Below, in pieces: positions 39,501 to 52,796 of a DNA stretch of 64,000 bases (the stretch's first letter is position 1; each line of letters starts with the position of its first letter). The position numbers and the translations under genes are program-made. Origin of the DNA: Gymnogyps californianus (taxonomy: Eukaryota > Chordata > Aves > Accipitriformes > Cathartidae). The notes below the pieces were generated by a model that was given only the letters and a program-made list of their open reading frames with translations, was not told the DNA's origin and searched no databases. The stretch covers positions 18,463,522 through 18,527,521 of the forward strand of contig NC_059477.1 of the NCBI RefSeq assembly GCF_018139145.2, read 5' to 3'.

Positions 39501-42500
39501 ACCAAATGCTGATGCTTCTGCAATCTTAACTAGCAAAAGACTCTGAGCACTGGGGAAGAGTGTCTGAAAGCAGAGACTATAATGTGAAGGTTTGAATACT
39601 GCTCTGGACCAGTGAGTGAGACACTTTGGGCAAGACTGTAATCATAAGCTTGGGGCAACGGTATTTTTGCTTGAATAAAATATCTTTTTTGTCTGCAGTG
39701 GCCTGAAACACACAAGTCTCCAGGTATAAAAAGCCTGTATGGCAAATAATTCCTGTACCTGCTGTGAGAGAAGATAGGATTTTTTTTTCTATGTCCAGAG
39801 GACCTCAGAGGGCTGTGATTGTGTTTGTCTTGCAGCCAGGTGAAAAGTAGTGCTTTACCACATCAGATCCATAGCAGTCTGCACGATAAAATTTCAATGT
39901 GGGTTTTATCAGGGGAGAAGTTGCGTCCAGTTTTCATGGCACCTGAAAGGAGAGTGAATTCAGTGTCCCCAAATTGTCTATGCTTCACAGACAAGTGCTT
40001 TAGGTAAATCATGATCTGTATAGTTATACTACCAGGATTTGGCCCTGCAGTTCCAGTTTATAAATAACTTTGCCTAGAAATCAGATAGCAGCATGTGCAG
40101 GTGTGAGTCATTAGTGCAGGAGACACAATGATGTGTGGAAAAAGCATGGCTCACATCCAAGCCAGCCCACACACTTTCATCAGCCCCTTGAAGTCTGCAG
40201 CACAGAAAAAGTCAAATTTTTCAAGTCAGGCTGCTGTAGCCCACCCAGTCTTAAAACTCAGAGATGCAGTAATATGGAATGCAGTGCTTCTCCTGGTGCT
40301 TTGTCGATCAGTCATTTTCAAAAGGCAGTTTTGGAAGACTAATTTACTGTCTGAGTTAATTACCACAATTTCAACTGAATAGACTAACATCCCTCACATA
40401 GACACACAAAAAATGTGTGTCAAAGCTGCATTCTCTAAACCATTGTTTTAGAACGTGTACTTCTAAGTTCTAAGGAATGGGGGAAATATTCAAATATTAC
40501 TTGATTTTATTTTTAAAGTTTCATGAGCTGAAACTGGAAACAGTTAATGATATTGACCTGCCTGATTGCAGAGTTAATGGAGGCTGTAAGGAAGAAATCA
40601 ACAAGTACCAAAATAGCACTTATGATAAGGTGCTGGTTTTGGAGAGAATTCCAGGGAAGGAAAAAAGGAGCTTTTAGTTCAGGAATATGCCTGACTTCTA
40701 ACTGGTCTGGCAAAGTTTATCCTTCCAAGGCTTAACTTAAGCTGAAAGGGGATACTTGACTCCTGAAGCTCGTGGCTCTCATCCATACTCTGATTCTTTC
40801 TTACTGATGTCTAGTGAAGATTCTGGGCAAGACAACTGAATTCAAAAAGGCTTCAAGTTATTTTTTTAAGCCAAGATTAAAGACAGAAGTGGATTCTTTT
40901 TCATATAAAAACATGTTTGCATTCTAGAACTGGTATATTTTCAATGTTGCAAATTGAATCATTGTTTTTCTACATAAGTTGCCCATTTTACTATTTGCTG
41001 GACAATCTTTTTTCCCCATATGTGTTCTTTTCCTATTTTTGCAATGAAGTAAAGATAGAAAATTGAAGCACAAGTTTAGATCACTTTCTCTAAAATTGTG
41101 GCTTTAGATCTTACCAAAAGATACCATATATTTTTCTTACTTGCTGCCATTGAAATTATGGGTAGGATTCAAAGTTCTGTGCAGAGATGGTCACTTCCTT
41201 TCCTGTTTCTATTGGCATGTTCTTGTGCATGGATTAAACAGTAAAATGTGAGATTTAGACATCCTAGTAGACATAGAACAGAGATATAGAGAAAGCAGGG
41301 AATGTCAAACTAATCAGGCTGTATTACAAATTATGTGGTTCCACAGAAATTCTGTAAATTTTTATGCTCAGTTTCTTCTGACTGGCATCTGCCTGGAAAG
41401 GGTAAAATAAACTTTAACGTCAGTCTGCCTTCTGTGAAATTGATACAGCCAGAGCTGATGAAAATGTCTTTGAGGTATCAACCACCTTTCCACATTTTTA
41501 AAGACAACAAAATTCTGTAAATTGCAACCACATAAATCCAAATTAAGATGTCAGAGGTATTACTGTAGGCTTACAGTGATGTAGATGAGAGCAATATTTG
41601 GCTCAGCTACTTTTCTGCTATTGTTCCTTTAAACTGTGCTCATAATGAAGAAGAGGAGAGGTAATATAATATAATTGCTCAACACACTTTTTGTAAATAG
41701 TTTTATTAAGAAAACAGTTAAGGAATTTTTCTGTATTTTGTGATGGTCTTTCAAAAGCTCCTTTCATTTGAAACTAAGAAGAATTAGCATTTTTGTTCTT
41801 TATTGTGGTTTAAGAAATTATTCTGTTGCTTCGGTATTACGTTAGTTTTCATCTGTCCCTAATTTAGTAGATACTAACTTTAGACCACTAAGAATGATAC
41901 TGTCTAGATTTATAGCTAAGTTTCCTTCCAGCAAATTCTCTGTCACTTTGCATGGAAACTGTTTTAAAGATGATATTATTACTATACACTGCTTTTTTTC
42001 ATATATGAGCTCAACATGAGGGTTTGTGAGCCGTTTTCTTAAAGGCAAAGGTTTGTAGGGTTTATTCCCCTACTTCCTCATGTGAAATATTAACACCCGC
42101 TACATGATAGGTAGAAATTACAATACATGTTGTAAGTGTTAGAAGTGTGTTTAATCAGGTCTGAAAATGCTATAATAGAAACTAATTCAGATTACCTAAT
42201 TGGTATAATCAGATTCAAATAACAGTATTGTCAAGTGCATCCAGTTGTATAATCAATTCTGCTAGAATAAGATTCTGCACTTTTGCAGAAGAAAAAATAT
42301 ATGGGTAAAAATGATACACTGAGAATATACTGTATTCCTTACAACTATTTTTCATCTTAAAAACGGGAAAGGAGGATAAGAGCAGCTTTCTCAGGAGAAA
42401 TGTATGAAGAGTAGATAAGTGTCACCAGCATAAAGTGCCATGACATTCAGTAGCAATGTTGTTAGTCACTAAATATACATAAACTCAAAATAGGCAAATG

Positions 42501-42506
42501 TAGAAC

Positions 42507-43090
42507 TGTCCTCATTTTGGCTGGGATAGAGTTAATTTTCTTCCTAGTAGCTGGTATAGTGTTATGTTTTGGATTTAGTATGAGAATAATGTTGATAACA
42601 CACTGATGTTTTCAGTTGTTGCTACTTAGTGTTTATACTAAGTCAAGGATTTTTCAGCTTCTCATACCCAGCCAGCAAGAAGGCTGGAGGGGCACAAGAA
42701 GTTGGGAGGGGATGCAGCCAGGACAGCTGACCCAAACTGGCCAAAGGAATATTCCATACCATATGTCATTGTGCCCAGTATATAAACTGGGGGTAGTTGG
42801 CCAGGAGGGGCGGATAACTGCTTGGGAACTAACTGGGCATCGGTCAACGAGTGGTGAGCAATTGCATTGTGCATCACTTGTTTTGTATAGTCTAATTCCT
42901 TTAGTATTATTATTATCATTTTATTATTATTGTTATTATTATTTTCTTCCTTTTCTGTCCTATTAAACTGTCTTTATCTCAACCCACAAGTTTTATTCTC
43001 TTTTCGATTCTCTCCCCCATCCTCCTGGGTGGGAGGAGTGAGTGAGTGGCTGCGTGGTGCTTAGCTGCTGGCTGGGGTTAAACCGTGAGA
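42507..43090 (-). mobile_element. Solo LTR (same ERV-L-like family), copy 2, reverse orientation
   Basis: The element reads as the reverse complement of copies 1 and 3. It starts TGTCCTCATTTTGGCTGGGA and runs to GGGGTTAAACC, then a degraded terminus to about 43090. The flanks agaac (42502-42506) and agacc (43091-43095) match at four of five positions, fitting an aged 5-bp target duplication. It carries a trinucleotide TTA-type microsatellite at about 42902-42945, at the equivalent place to the ATA runs of copies 1 and 3. The TATA-like site, read on the minus strand, is near 42778. It is antisense to PDE11A. The 116-codon open frame over this copy is antisense to the LTR and not a known retroviral gene. 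Confidence 0.85.
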
Positions 43091-44020
43091 AGACCACCAC
43101 TGGCCAATTTCCCAATGTCGAGGAGAAACTCAACAAAATAACATAAGAATGTATGTCAAAAATACGATGTGATTACGTTGTGTTGTGATGCTTCTGTGTA
43201 TTATGGAAGAAAGGGTCAAGGTACAGGTGCATCCCGGTTGGAAAAGAGACATAAAATAATGTGGTGAAAGGAAGAGTCAGTTATGCCATATGTTGTCCTT
43301 TGTGGGATATTTCCACACCATTGAAGATTTTTTCCGTTTGGGGGTAAAGTTTCTGTAGCCTAAGAAACACTAGAAATGCTTTGCTTGACAAGCAGTAATG
43401 CAAGGGAATACAGTTGGTGTCCTGAGTCCCTGGCTTTCTTTTAAGCTGTCACCCAAATTCTGGATCTCACTTGCATAAGAAAACTTGCTTCACATTTTTT
43501 TTCTAGTTGAACAGAAGCAACCCTTTCCATCCCCTTTGGACTAATGCTGCAAACAGTGGGCAGTCAGGGGAGCTAAACTTATTCATACCAGGCACAATTT
43601 AACCCAGGAAATCTAGTTAGCTTATGTGTTAGATTCAGGCTTTTGTATTCCAGTTGGGGTTTCAGTTAGAAGGACTTTTACGGGTATTGGCTTTAGTCAG
43701 GCAAGAATGCCCACCTTGCTGAAAAGAGGAGCTCAGCATGGCAAAGGATCAGGCCTCTGCAGTAAGCTCTTCCAGAAACATTCTCTCTGTTAAACAAAGT
43801 CCAATATGAAAAAAGGTTACTGTTCAAGTAATTTTTTGCTTCAAAAATCACAAAACACCTTTTGAAGTATACGAGAGAAGAACCTGAATAGAAACCTAGT
43901 AATATCACCATGATCTTGATGCAGATTGTTATATATAGATGAGCTAAATTCTTTTTTGGTTAAACTGCACGCAGTATTTATGCAACAGCAGGATTAAGTT
44001 TCACTCATGACTCATAGCAA

Positions 44021-44528
44021 CATGTCCAGTTCTGGGCTTCCCAGTACAAGAGAGACATGGACGTACTGGACAGAGTCCAACAAAGGTACACAAAGGTGAT
44101 TAAGGGACTGGAGCATCTCGCCTATGAGGAAAGGCTGAGGGAGCTGGAACTGTTTAGCAGAGAAGAGAATGCTTATGGGGGGGATCTCATCAGTGTGTAT
44201 AAATAGGTGATGGGAGGTTGCAAAGAGCATGTAGCCAGGCTCTTTTCAGTGGTGCCCAGTGACACAATAAGAGGCAATGGGCATAAAGTTAAACATAGGA
44301 AACTCTGTCTGAACATCAGGAAACACTTTTTTACTGTGAGAGTGACTGAGCACTGGCACAGGTTGCCCAGAGAGGTTGTGAAGTCTTCATCCTTGGACGT
44401 ATTCAAAAGCTGTCTAGACACAGTCTTGGGCAACCAGCTCTAGGTGGTCCTGCTTGAGCAGGGGGTTGGACCAGATGACCTCCAGAGGTCCCTGCAAACC
44501 GCACCCAGTTTGTGATTCTGATTCTGTG
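44021..44528 (+). mobile_element. CR1 LINE, 5'-truncated 3' end
   Basis: This is a typical avian CR1 tail. The coding C-terminus is followed by 'gagcagggggttggaccaga' and 'gacctccagaggtccctgca', and it ends in short gattctgt-type direct repeats at about 44513-44528, as CR1 elements do. The 5' truncation is near 44021, the usual outcome of aborted CR1 reverse transcription. CR1 insertions normally lack clear target duplications, and none is seen. It sits between the inverted LTR copies 2 and 3. Confidence 0.93.
44024..44443 (+). pseudogene. CR1 ORF2 C-terminal fragment with one in-frame stop
   Basis: One frame (44024-44443) reads through the C-terminal end of CR1 ORF2, the polyprotein carrying endonuclease and reverse transcriptase upstream. 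It includes VQFWASQYKRDMD, GLEHLAYEERLRELELF, FFTVRVTEHWHRLPREVV and ends GNQL before a TAG. A single internal TAG at 44204-44206 follows SVYK, where a tyrosine codon is usual. There is no frameshift over 139 codons, so decay is modest. The catalytic parts are absent, so the fragment is inactive. Confidence 0.85.
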
Positions 44529-44753
44529 CCTGCACTCTGGCTCTAAAGACGAAATTTAATTTTTACAAAACGTGAAAGAAGATATCTTCATTCAGTTATG
44601 GCTAAGCCAAGAATTAGTAGAAATAGTTTTCAGTTTGTGTGCTCTAATACTTAAAGACTGCAGCAAGAAGTGTATGAATAAATCTAGTTCTCATCATTGA
44701 CAAGAATTGGGAGTTGGTAACTGAGTTGTAAGTAGAATTGTAATGTGAAGATG

Positions 44754-45339
44754 TGTCGTGGTTTAACCCCAGCCGGCAGCTAAGCACCACGCAGCCGCTC
44801 GCTCACTGCCCCCCCACCCCTGGGATGGGGGAGAGAATCAGGAAAAAAAAAAACTCGTGAGTTGAGATAAAGGCAGTTTAATAGGACAGAAAGGAATGAA
44901 AAACAATGATAATGATAATAATAATAATATGACAATAGCAATACTAAAAGAATTAAACTATACAAAGCAAGTGGTGCACAATGCAATTGCTCACCACTCG
45001 TTGACCGATGCCCAGTTAGTTCCCGAGCCGCGATCCCCCCTCCCAGTTAACTCCCCCCAGTTTATATACTGGGCATGATGTCATGTGGTATGGAATAGCT
45101 CTTTGGCCAGTTTGGGTCAGCTGTCCTGATGGTGTCCCCTCCCAGCTTCTTGTGCCCTCCAGCCTTCTTGCTGGCTGGGCACGAGAAGCTGAAAAATCCT
45201 TGACTTAGTATAAACACTACTTAGCAACAACTAAAAACATCAGTGTGTTATCAACATTCTTTTCCTACTAAATCCAAAACACAGCACTATACCAGCTACT
45301 AGGAAGAAAATTAACTCTGTCCTAGCCGAAACCAGGACA
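44754..45339 (+). mobile_element. Solo LTR (ERV-L-like family), copy 3
   Basis: The 586-bp element begins TGTCGTGGTTTAACCCC and ends CCGAAACCAGGACA. It has a perfect 5-bp target duplication, agatg, at 44749-44753 and 45340-45344. An ATA/ATG microsatellite lies at about 44903-44933. A clear TATA-like TTTATATA is at 45061-45068, followed by ctgggcatga, which the family shares. It is in the sense orientation relative to PDE11A. The intact ends and duplication suggest a comparatively recent insertion. Confidence 0.9.
45061..45068 (+). promoter_or_regulatory. LTR TATA-like box
   Basis: TTTATATA lies in LTR copy 3, immediately before the family-conserved ctgggcatga. The equivalent site is TTTATATG in copy 4. 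In a retroviral LTR this position would be the core promoter. Activity in this bird is unknown. Confidence 0.35.
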
Positions 45340-48300
45340 AGATGTTATTCTCGATGTGTGGGTGCCTATGGAATTTATTCTTGGTTTCAATACCATTCAA
45401 TTAGCATGGTCAGTTGCTATGGGTAGTATCTGCCAGAGATCAGACATGTGGTGCAATTTGAAATGGTAAAACTGAAGTCTGCAATTGTGTTGTAGGAAAA
45501 ATCAACTTTGAAGTGATACTTATTAATTCTCCTATGCCAATTTAAAGTTCTGATCTGCAACTCTTTTTTTAGCATTGATAGTATCAGTCTTCACTGCTCT
45601 CACTCTGCAGTGCCAATACCAAGATCTTCCCGTCTCATGCAGTGACATTTATAAAGCTTTTATTACAGTGTCTTTGGGCAGGCTGCGTCTGCTGATTCAG
45701 GCGTAGTGGGAACCAGGAGCTTTTCCAAAATTTAGACAAAATCTTTCTTTGTGACCTTCTTTCTCCCCTCAGATAAATCAGTTAGTCCTTCTTTGGCTCA
45801 GTTTTGCTGTCTCTAGGAAAAAAATTATGACATGATATTGCTGCTGTAAAACTTTGCTCATGGTCTGCCAAAGTGCTTTGATATACTGAGATTTAAGGCA
45901 CTGCAGAGCTGCCTGCCTCACACAACAGCTGCGGGCTCCCGTGCCTGGGGACTGGCCTCTAGTGGCTCATCTTCAAACAGGAGAGAGGAGCCAGGCAGTA
46001 ACAGCCCCTCTTGGTCTCTCTGGAAAACATTACACAGGTAAAATGTCCGCTGTGAACCTTCTCAGCTTGACTTCTATTAAGGTGATAATATAATTTGGAT
46101 GTGTCAAGGATGATGGACATTCAGCCTTTGAAGGAGAGAAGGTTAATTGGTGGGTAGGAGGTGTGGTTTTGAGGACATTCGTGACCTTTTGTGATGGTGC
46201 TCATTCATGTTATTTCAGATGAACTAATAAAAGCTGTCTAGTACTTCTCTGTAAGACTTTGCTACAAAGGATGGTGCTCTGCCAACTTTCAAAACCAATG
46301 GATGGAAACACTAGACTTGATAAAGAAACGTCATCTATAATTGTCGGGTTGATTTAATGGCCTTCTAACTGCAGGTGGTCACACAGACATGGTGCATATC
46401 TCCACTATCCAGATTTGAGAGTCCTCAGTAGCTCTTGCAGTGAGGAGTCTCCATGGCTTTCAACTTGCTTATAATACAGAAGCATGTTGGTTTACTGGTT
46501 TAATCATATTAATTAACTTTGCAGCCCTCACTCGGGCTGCTTGTCAAGGTGACTTTTCCTTGCTTTCAGGCTTGATGTGTGTTTGCTGAAGCCCCAGGAC
46601 TAAGTGCTGAATGCGAGGCATTGGGCTTACAGGTGCTTACACTAGCATGGTGATGCTCCTTGTGTCACTGCTTTTTTTGTCTTTGACTGCTAGCACTACT
46701 CCTCCTCAGTTCATACACTTCTCATTTTAATAGAACCGCTATTGTTCCTTGTGTAATTTTTCTTCTCCTCTTGTCCCCGCTTTTCCTGCTAGAAGTCCTG
46801 GCTTAGTATCATATGTTGAATAACTGAGTGGCAGTTCAAAGTGTTTGCTGGGACAGGGCTTATTACTGGGCGTCACTGGTTCAGGTGTGTGTAAAATAAG
46901 GAGAAATTTCCAGTGAAAATAGCCAGATTTTTGCATGTATGAGATCAGAAGATTGGATTCTAGAATAGTAGCCATTTTACATATATTTAAATTATTTTTG
47001 GCTTTCTAGTCTTTAGCAGAAATGTTTTCATATTTCAGATTTATTTAGAGCAGCGGCATTTAAAATTAGATGCTCTGTGGAAATTTACAGTACAATTTAT
47101 TGTCCTTCCCACTTTATACCGAGTGCTGAATTCAATGCAATGTTAAAATGTTTAAATATGTCTTATAGAATATTGCTAAAAATAGGTTTAATAGCCACTG
47201 CCAATGTTTTTGTGTGTATGACAGAATAATTAAGTGTGGCTCGTTTAGATTTTTTTGAGCTTCACCTCCTGCTAGTGATGGCAGATATGAATAATGTTTA
47301 GCTGTAAAGTGACTGGGGCAAGAAACCTCCAAATATCTGCCAGAAAAATGAAATAGGATTAGTAGATGTGCATAGTTCTGACTGTATAAACAGTTTTACA
47401 AGTGTATTATTGTAAATCAAATTCCATGTGTTCATTTGTTTTCCCAGTTTAAAGATCTTAGGTGCGTAGCAGAAAAGAGGGAAGATGGGTTTTGTGCTGT
47501 AGCAACTGGAGGGCAGTGATGTGGATCTGGAAAAAGGTCAGAGGCTGAGGCTGAACCTGTTTAAGCTGCACTCCTGCCCTTTCCTGCCCCTTGGTCCTGC
47601 ATGCGATAGTTGCCCAGTGCCATGGCTTGTGAGGACAGTGACCTATAGAGGATTCAGATTTTAAAACTGTAATAACTCTGCTCCTACAGGAGATGTGTGT
47701 TGTAATCTGTCTGGTGACGCAGTTATCTAGTTTGAACGTGTGCCAGTAATCATATGAGGCAGGCAAGCACAGTCAGTGCTGAAGAAATGCTCCTGTGGTC
47801 CTTTCCAGGCTGTTGACAGCCACCAAAAGCTTCCGTAGTTAGATAGTGAGCTTTATAGGACAGAGATGCTGCCGTATGTTTGCGAGCATTAGGGCATTTT
47901 TATGGTACTGCATGAATAATAACCACATGCAAATGAAAACTAAAAAAAAGAGGCAATAGAAAATTGGCCCAGGAGCCTTTGCAGGTTCACTGATATAAGC
48001 GGGAGCCCTATTTGTATGCCCATAATTCACGAGGTGTCTATATCAAGCAATTGTTCTGTCCATGCTTGGGGTGGAAAAATAATTTTGGGAAATATTTCTG
48101 AGAATTGCAAACCTAGGTGACGATCAGATTTTATCAGAGGCGTGGATAGCCAGACACTGCACAGATGGCAGAAGGTAACAGAGTTTGGATGAATGCTTGT
48201 GCTTAACCATTTTGCAATTGATTTTGGTTTATCGCTTTCAGAATTCAATAGAATATTTCATTCTCTGAACCTATTTTTAACACTTTAGGAAGTGTTTCAA

Positions 48301-49354
48301 AGGGCAGCTGGCTTCACTGACTTGGTTTTAAGTATGTCCACAAAACATTTATAACTTCAAACTATAGCAAAAACATTTAGTTTAAAAGGACTTTTTTCTC
48401 TCTTTCTAGGAAGCCTGTACTAGCTCCCTTCCCCCACAGGCTTACCAAGCAAGCTGTGTAAGGAGAAGTGGCTCCTGTGGCCGCTAAAGAAAACAGTTGA
48501 ACCAGACAAGCATTTGCTGAGAGCTTAATCTGGAGTTTATGCCAGATCGGGTATGCAAGCCTTACTGAGAGGCTTCTTTCTTCCATCAGACATCAAAATT
48601 GTTTTCTTTTGTGACCACAGGCAGGGGGATGCTTGGAGTATGTCAGAAGCCATAAGTTAGACTATATCTATCAGTTATGGCAGCAGGTGCTCTCTGAGGA
48701 TGCTTAGTGCAGGCGAAACCGCATGCGGGGGAGGCAGGGTAAATGTCATTGCATTTAGCCGAAGCTGAACTCAGGGCTGCTTTCCAGCCAGCAGGCGTGA
48801 AGCTAGCATTTTACCTCTGCAGTGTGCTGCCATTGCAGCACTGACTGTTTTTCACGATTAGGTAATAATTTTCTGCATTGCAGGTCTGCATGCATGCAGC
48901 TTCATTATCTGTATCATTACTTGTCATTAAAAAAAAAAAAGAAAGCAAAAAAGCAAAGACATGTTGAGATCTGCAGATATGAACACCTATATTCCTAAAC
49001 AGGGTAAGAAAAGTAATATTTGTACTGTTTTGTGGTTGATGTGGAGTTTGTGCTATTTGTGAGGGTAAAACAACACTGAGGCTGGGAAACTAAGGGCTTT
49101 TATACCTCCTTCTTGGGAAGAGAAAATTTCAAAACTTATTTCCTGTGAGACACCCAATTCTAGAAAATAGCCTTCTTTTGAACTTTTAAAGTAGGAGCCA
49201 GCAGGGGCTTTTCTTGGGTAGCAAGGGAAGGGTTTGCAGATTACATAAGGACCATCATCCTCAGGCCGTGCGATGAAGGGAAAAGTGGTATCTCTTGAGG
49301 ACAGGCGTTGTCAGAAAGAGCTTGGCCAGAGGTTTCCTCCTGCCTGTTTCTGAT

Positions 49355-49357
<3 letters not shown>

Positions 49358-49389
<32 letters not shown>
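49358..49389. repeat. Uninterrupted poly-A run (32)
   Basis: Thirty-two consecutive A follow 'cctgtttctgatggt', the longest homopolymer in the window. It could be the tail of a retroposed RNA, since the 150 bp upstream are less AT-rich than the surroundings, or simple slippage expansion. I see no target duplication: the sequence after it, ttatatcgtgt, has no obvious upstream partner. Confidence 0.9.
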
Positions 49390-49391
<2 letters not shown>

Positions 49392-52300
49392 ATATCGTGT
49401 ATGAAGTTACTGTGAAACCCAAGCCCAGATCATGACAGAAACCCTTAACTTATTTTTAGCAGTTCAAAGGAATGCTGATAAGCATCTTATTAACTTATGT
49501 ATTCTGACTATTTCTCAGCATCTATGAAAAGCCAGATGAAAGGAAAATGAGTGTCACATCTCAAGACATTGTGACGCTGTAGTGTAGGTGTCCAAATGCT
49601 GATGTGCCCAGATGACTATGCAACCAGGTATGGAGCCTTTGGCCTATAAAATTGTGATTATGAAGAGGAAACATATGGAAGACTGTCCTCTGAAATTCTG
49701 AGTGAGAACTAGTGTGCTTCATCTGGATTTCAGAACAGATGCCATAAAAAAACCAATGAAATAAGCACAGGTTGCAGCTTTCTTGTCCTAGCAGTAAATA
49801 TTGCAGAATTTGGGAATGCTTTGTACTTCCAAATATCAAGCTACTCTTCAGTTCTTATTGTGGATTTGAAGGTCTAACTTTGGGCATACAGGTTAGGAGA
49901 TGTGTGGAGATACTAAAGCGATGGGAATATATCCTTCTGTGGGAAGGAAAAAGTAACTATGGTCAGGGCAGTCATTTGATCTTACTGGTGTAGTTTTGCA
50001 GAAGAGATACATCATCTTCAGGACCTAGCTGAAAATGTAAGTGGTTGCATAATTGAATATTAAAGCTTCTAGTACTTATCCTGTTCATTCCCTTGGTAGC
50101 TGTGTTTTAATACTCCTAACATAAAATAACCCCATAATGAAATAACAGAATTTAGAAATTAAGAGGATGAGATATTGAACCGGTGCCCATTACTTCACCT
50201 CCTTTTCGTAGAAGGTTTCCTGCCCTGATAAAATATTGAACAGTTTGTAAGCGAGCACAGCTTTTTTGCTTTGGTATGCCGCTGTGAATTTGAGGTGAGT
50301 GTAGTTGCTACCCAAGGATGTGGTACTTGTTGGAGGGTTAGGTATGAGAAACTGGGTCAGGTTATCTGGCCCCTGAATGCTCAAGTAATTCATAATATAA
50401 TCTTGTTAACCTGCAGTTATTTTATCTGAATGCCTTATAGTTGGCCTGAAAAAAAATAGTAGTCTCTTTCAACATCTCAGCAGGTTCATTAGATTAGCTT
50501 ATTAGCCAGACTGAACGTCATTTTTATAAAATATACTATTACATATTTACTGATTTGTTTGTTAATAAGCCACAACGTACTGATGAATCATTACAACTAA
50601 TCTTATTTGCCAAAATAAATTAATGAGCTATATCTGTTAAAGCTATATTTTTTATGTTTTTATGTTCTGTCTATTTGCTTTCTTAGGAAATTGCTTTGTT
50701 TAATAAATCTGCAGGCTCTTTTCCTGTCACTAGTTCAAAATAGATGTGGAAGGAAATTTTCTTTCGGATATACTCCATTTTGCTTCAAAATTATTTTTTT
50801 TAAATGGCCTTCAGTATAGCAAAGGGAAATTATTTTATGTCCTTCAGAAGGGTAAGTTAGGTGTTTTTCCATGAGTTTCACACCAATATTTTGTGCATTG
50901 GTGTAATGGAAACATGTTGCATACTCAACCTTTGGACCAGGTGTCAGTAATTCCTTTACAAGTTCCAGCATCAGGTTGGCTTCACTGTGTAATAAAACTA
51001 TTTGGTAAAACCTGTACAGACATTGGCTGGTAGAGGCAAGCTGTACTGGCCTGTTCAGTGCTGCAGGAAGAACAGCAGGCAGGGGGAAAGAAAACAGCTC
51101 CTTCTTAACAAGATCTTGTCTCACCAAGGCAAATTAAAATAACCATGTCATTTATCTGTATTGTTTCCTGTCATGTGCTGCTTAACAGTGTGTCTATGAC
51201 CAACCTTTCAATACTCTGTCCTCACAGTACAATTTAGTTTTCTGCTCAATTTATTTGCTGTTACCGAAAGTCAGTATTATATTACTGAAGCTGGAGAATT
51301 AAGATAGTAATATATGGACTGTGCTTTATGCTCATTATAAGTTACATCCTTCTATTTAAGGAGAAATAGTAGAAATACACAGGAATGGAAATAGAATTAC
51401 AATGCATTATGGTTCAGTGATGCAATATGTTTTTACCTTGGAGCACCAGAGGATTAGTAATTATATACCTATCACTTAAAAGGAGGAAAAAACAATATGT
51501 CTACCTTACGGTGGTATGTGCCATTTCCTCAACCATTTGCATTCTCTTTGGAGGGAAAATCCCTGAAGTGAATCCGGCGTAACAATACCAGCTCCTTACA
51601 GTATGCGGCTCAGGCAGATAAGAGTTGAATATTACGTTACTCCATATTTGTATGGAGTGTCAACAGCCATAGCATCCACATGTTGGAGGTGCTTGTAAAG
51701 CAGTCTTGAGTACTGCAGATTTAAATTCATAATTTGAAATCAGAATGTGATAACTGCTTTCTACTCCATTCTGCAGTTTTGGTTAAAAGAATCTTATTTA
51801 AAATTCAGTTACCATTAGAAATGTCTTTATTCTTTGTTTATTTGGTACTGTATTACAATTTGCCAAAAGCGGTTTAGGCAGCAGTCACCCTTACCATTCA
51901 GAAAGTACAAAGGAGGAACAACAGTAGGCTTTTGTTTTGTCAGTTGTTCTTAGGTAAACAGGGATAATTGATGTATCTGTTAGCACAGGGTGGTTCCTCT
52001 CTACCTGATGGTTGAGTTGGTTTGTTTGGGTTTTTTTTCTTCATAGCTGTGGACATTTTTTAATTTCTTCTACTGATTATCTTAAACAGCTTGGTGTCTT
52101 TTTCTTAGTTGCACTGCACCTTACACAATTAGTTTGAGTGGTGAAAAGAATGATGTAAGTAAGCAGCTCTCCAGACTCTTGACATTTCGTAAACCAGTGT
52201 TTTATGGATGTTAATTTCTATATAGAGTCAGTGCCTTGGAATTTGGGTTCCGGAGAGCAGTGTTTTTCAATATTGCAAAATCGTATTTTCTTCTTGCTGA

Positions 52301-52796
52301 AAAAGACATCTTTGCTAGCTGTTTTTGTGATGGCTGAAGGTTCATAAACTTCTTGTATGCTTTCCATTGCCACAGGGTCACATTACTTTTGGGAACAGAG
52401 TTTCCAATGTGGGGGCAATAAATACTAGTATTTACTTATTTTTATTAAGTAAAAATGTATCCAGTCTCACTATGATGTTCATAATTGCACTAAAGGTCAG
52501 ATTTTTCTCAGGTTAAAGTTTTTCTGCTCTGCATCTCTTACTTGGCTGTGGTATTTAGTACTATTACAAGAAAATATAGATAGGGTTTTTTTGTTTCATT
52601 TTGGAAATAAAATCTAAACTGAAATACGCAAAATTCTCTCAGAGAAGTTCTTATAAAAAATGAACCCCTCTTAGCAATTTGTTACAGTCTTACTTTATTT
52701 TTCATTTCATATACTCTTTCCTGCAGATCTGGTGTGATAGTTGACTAGTTTAATTACTGCCTCTCCGAAAAGATGAGTGTTTGTAGAGTCTAAAGT

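Noticed and set aside
46241..46390. Possible old CR1 tail ('ttgatttaatggccttctaa')
   Set aside because: Only a loose match to the end of CR1 consensus sequences, and no terminal octamer repeats follow, so it is too weak to annotate.
50735..51127. 130-codon minus-strand open frame, the longest ATG-started one
   Set aside because: No domain or family recognised, and it lies inside an intron on the opposite strand. A frame this long can occur by chance somewhere in 64 kb of six-frame sequence. A protein search would settle it.
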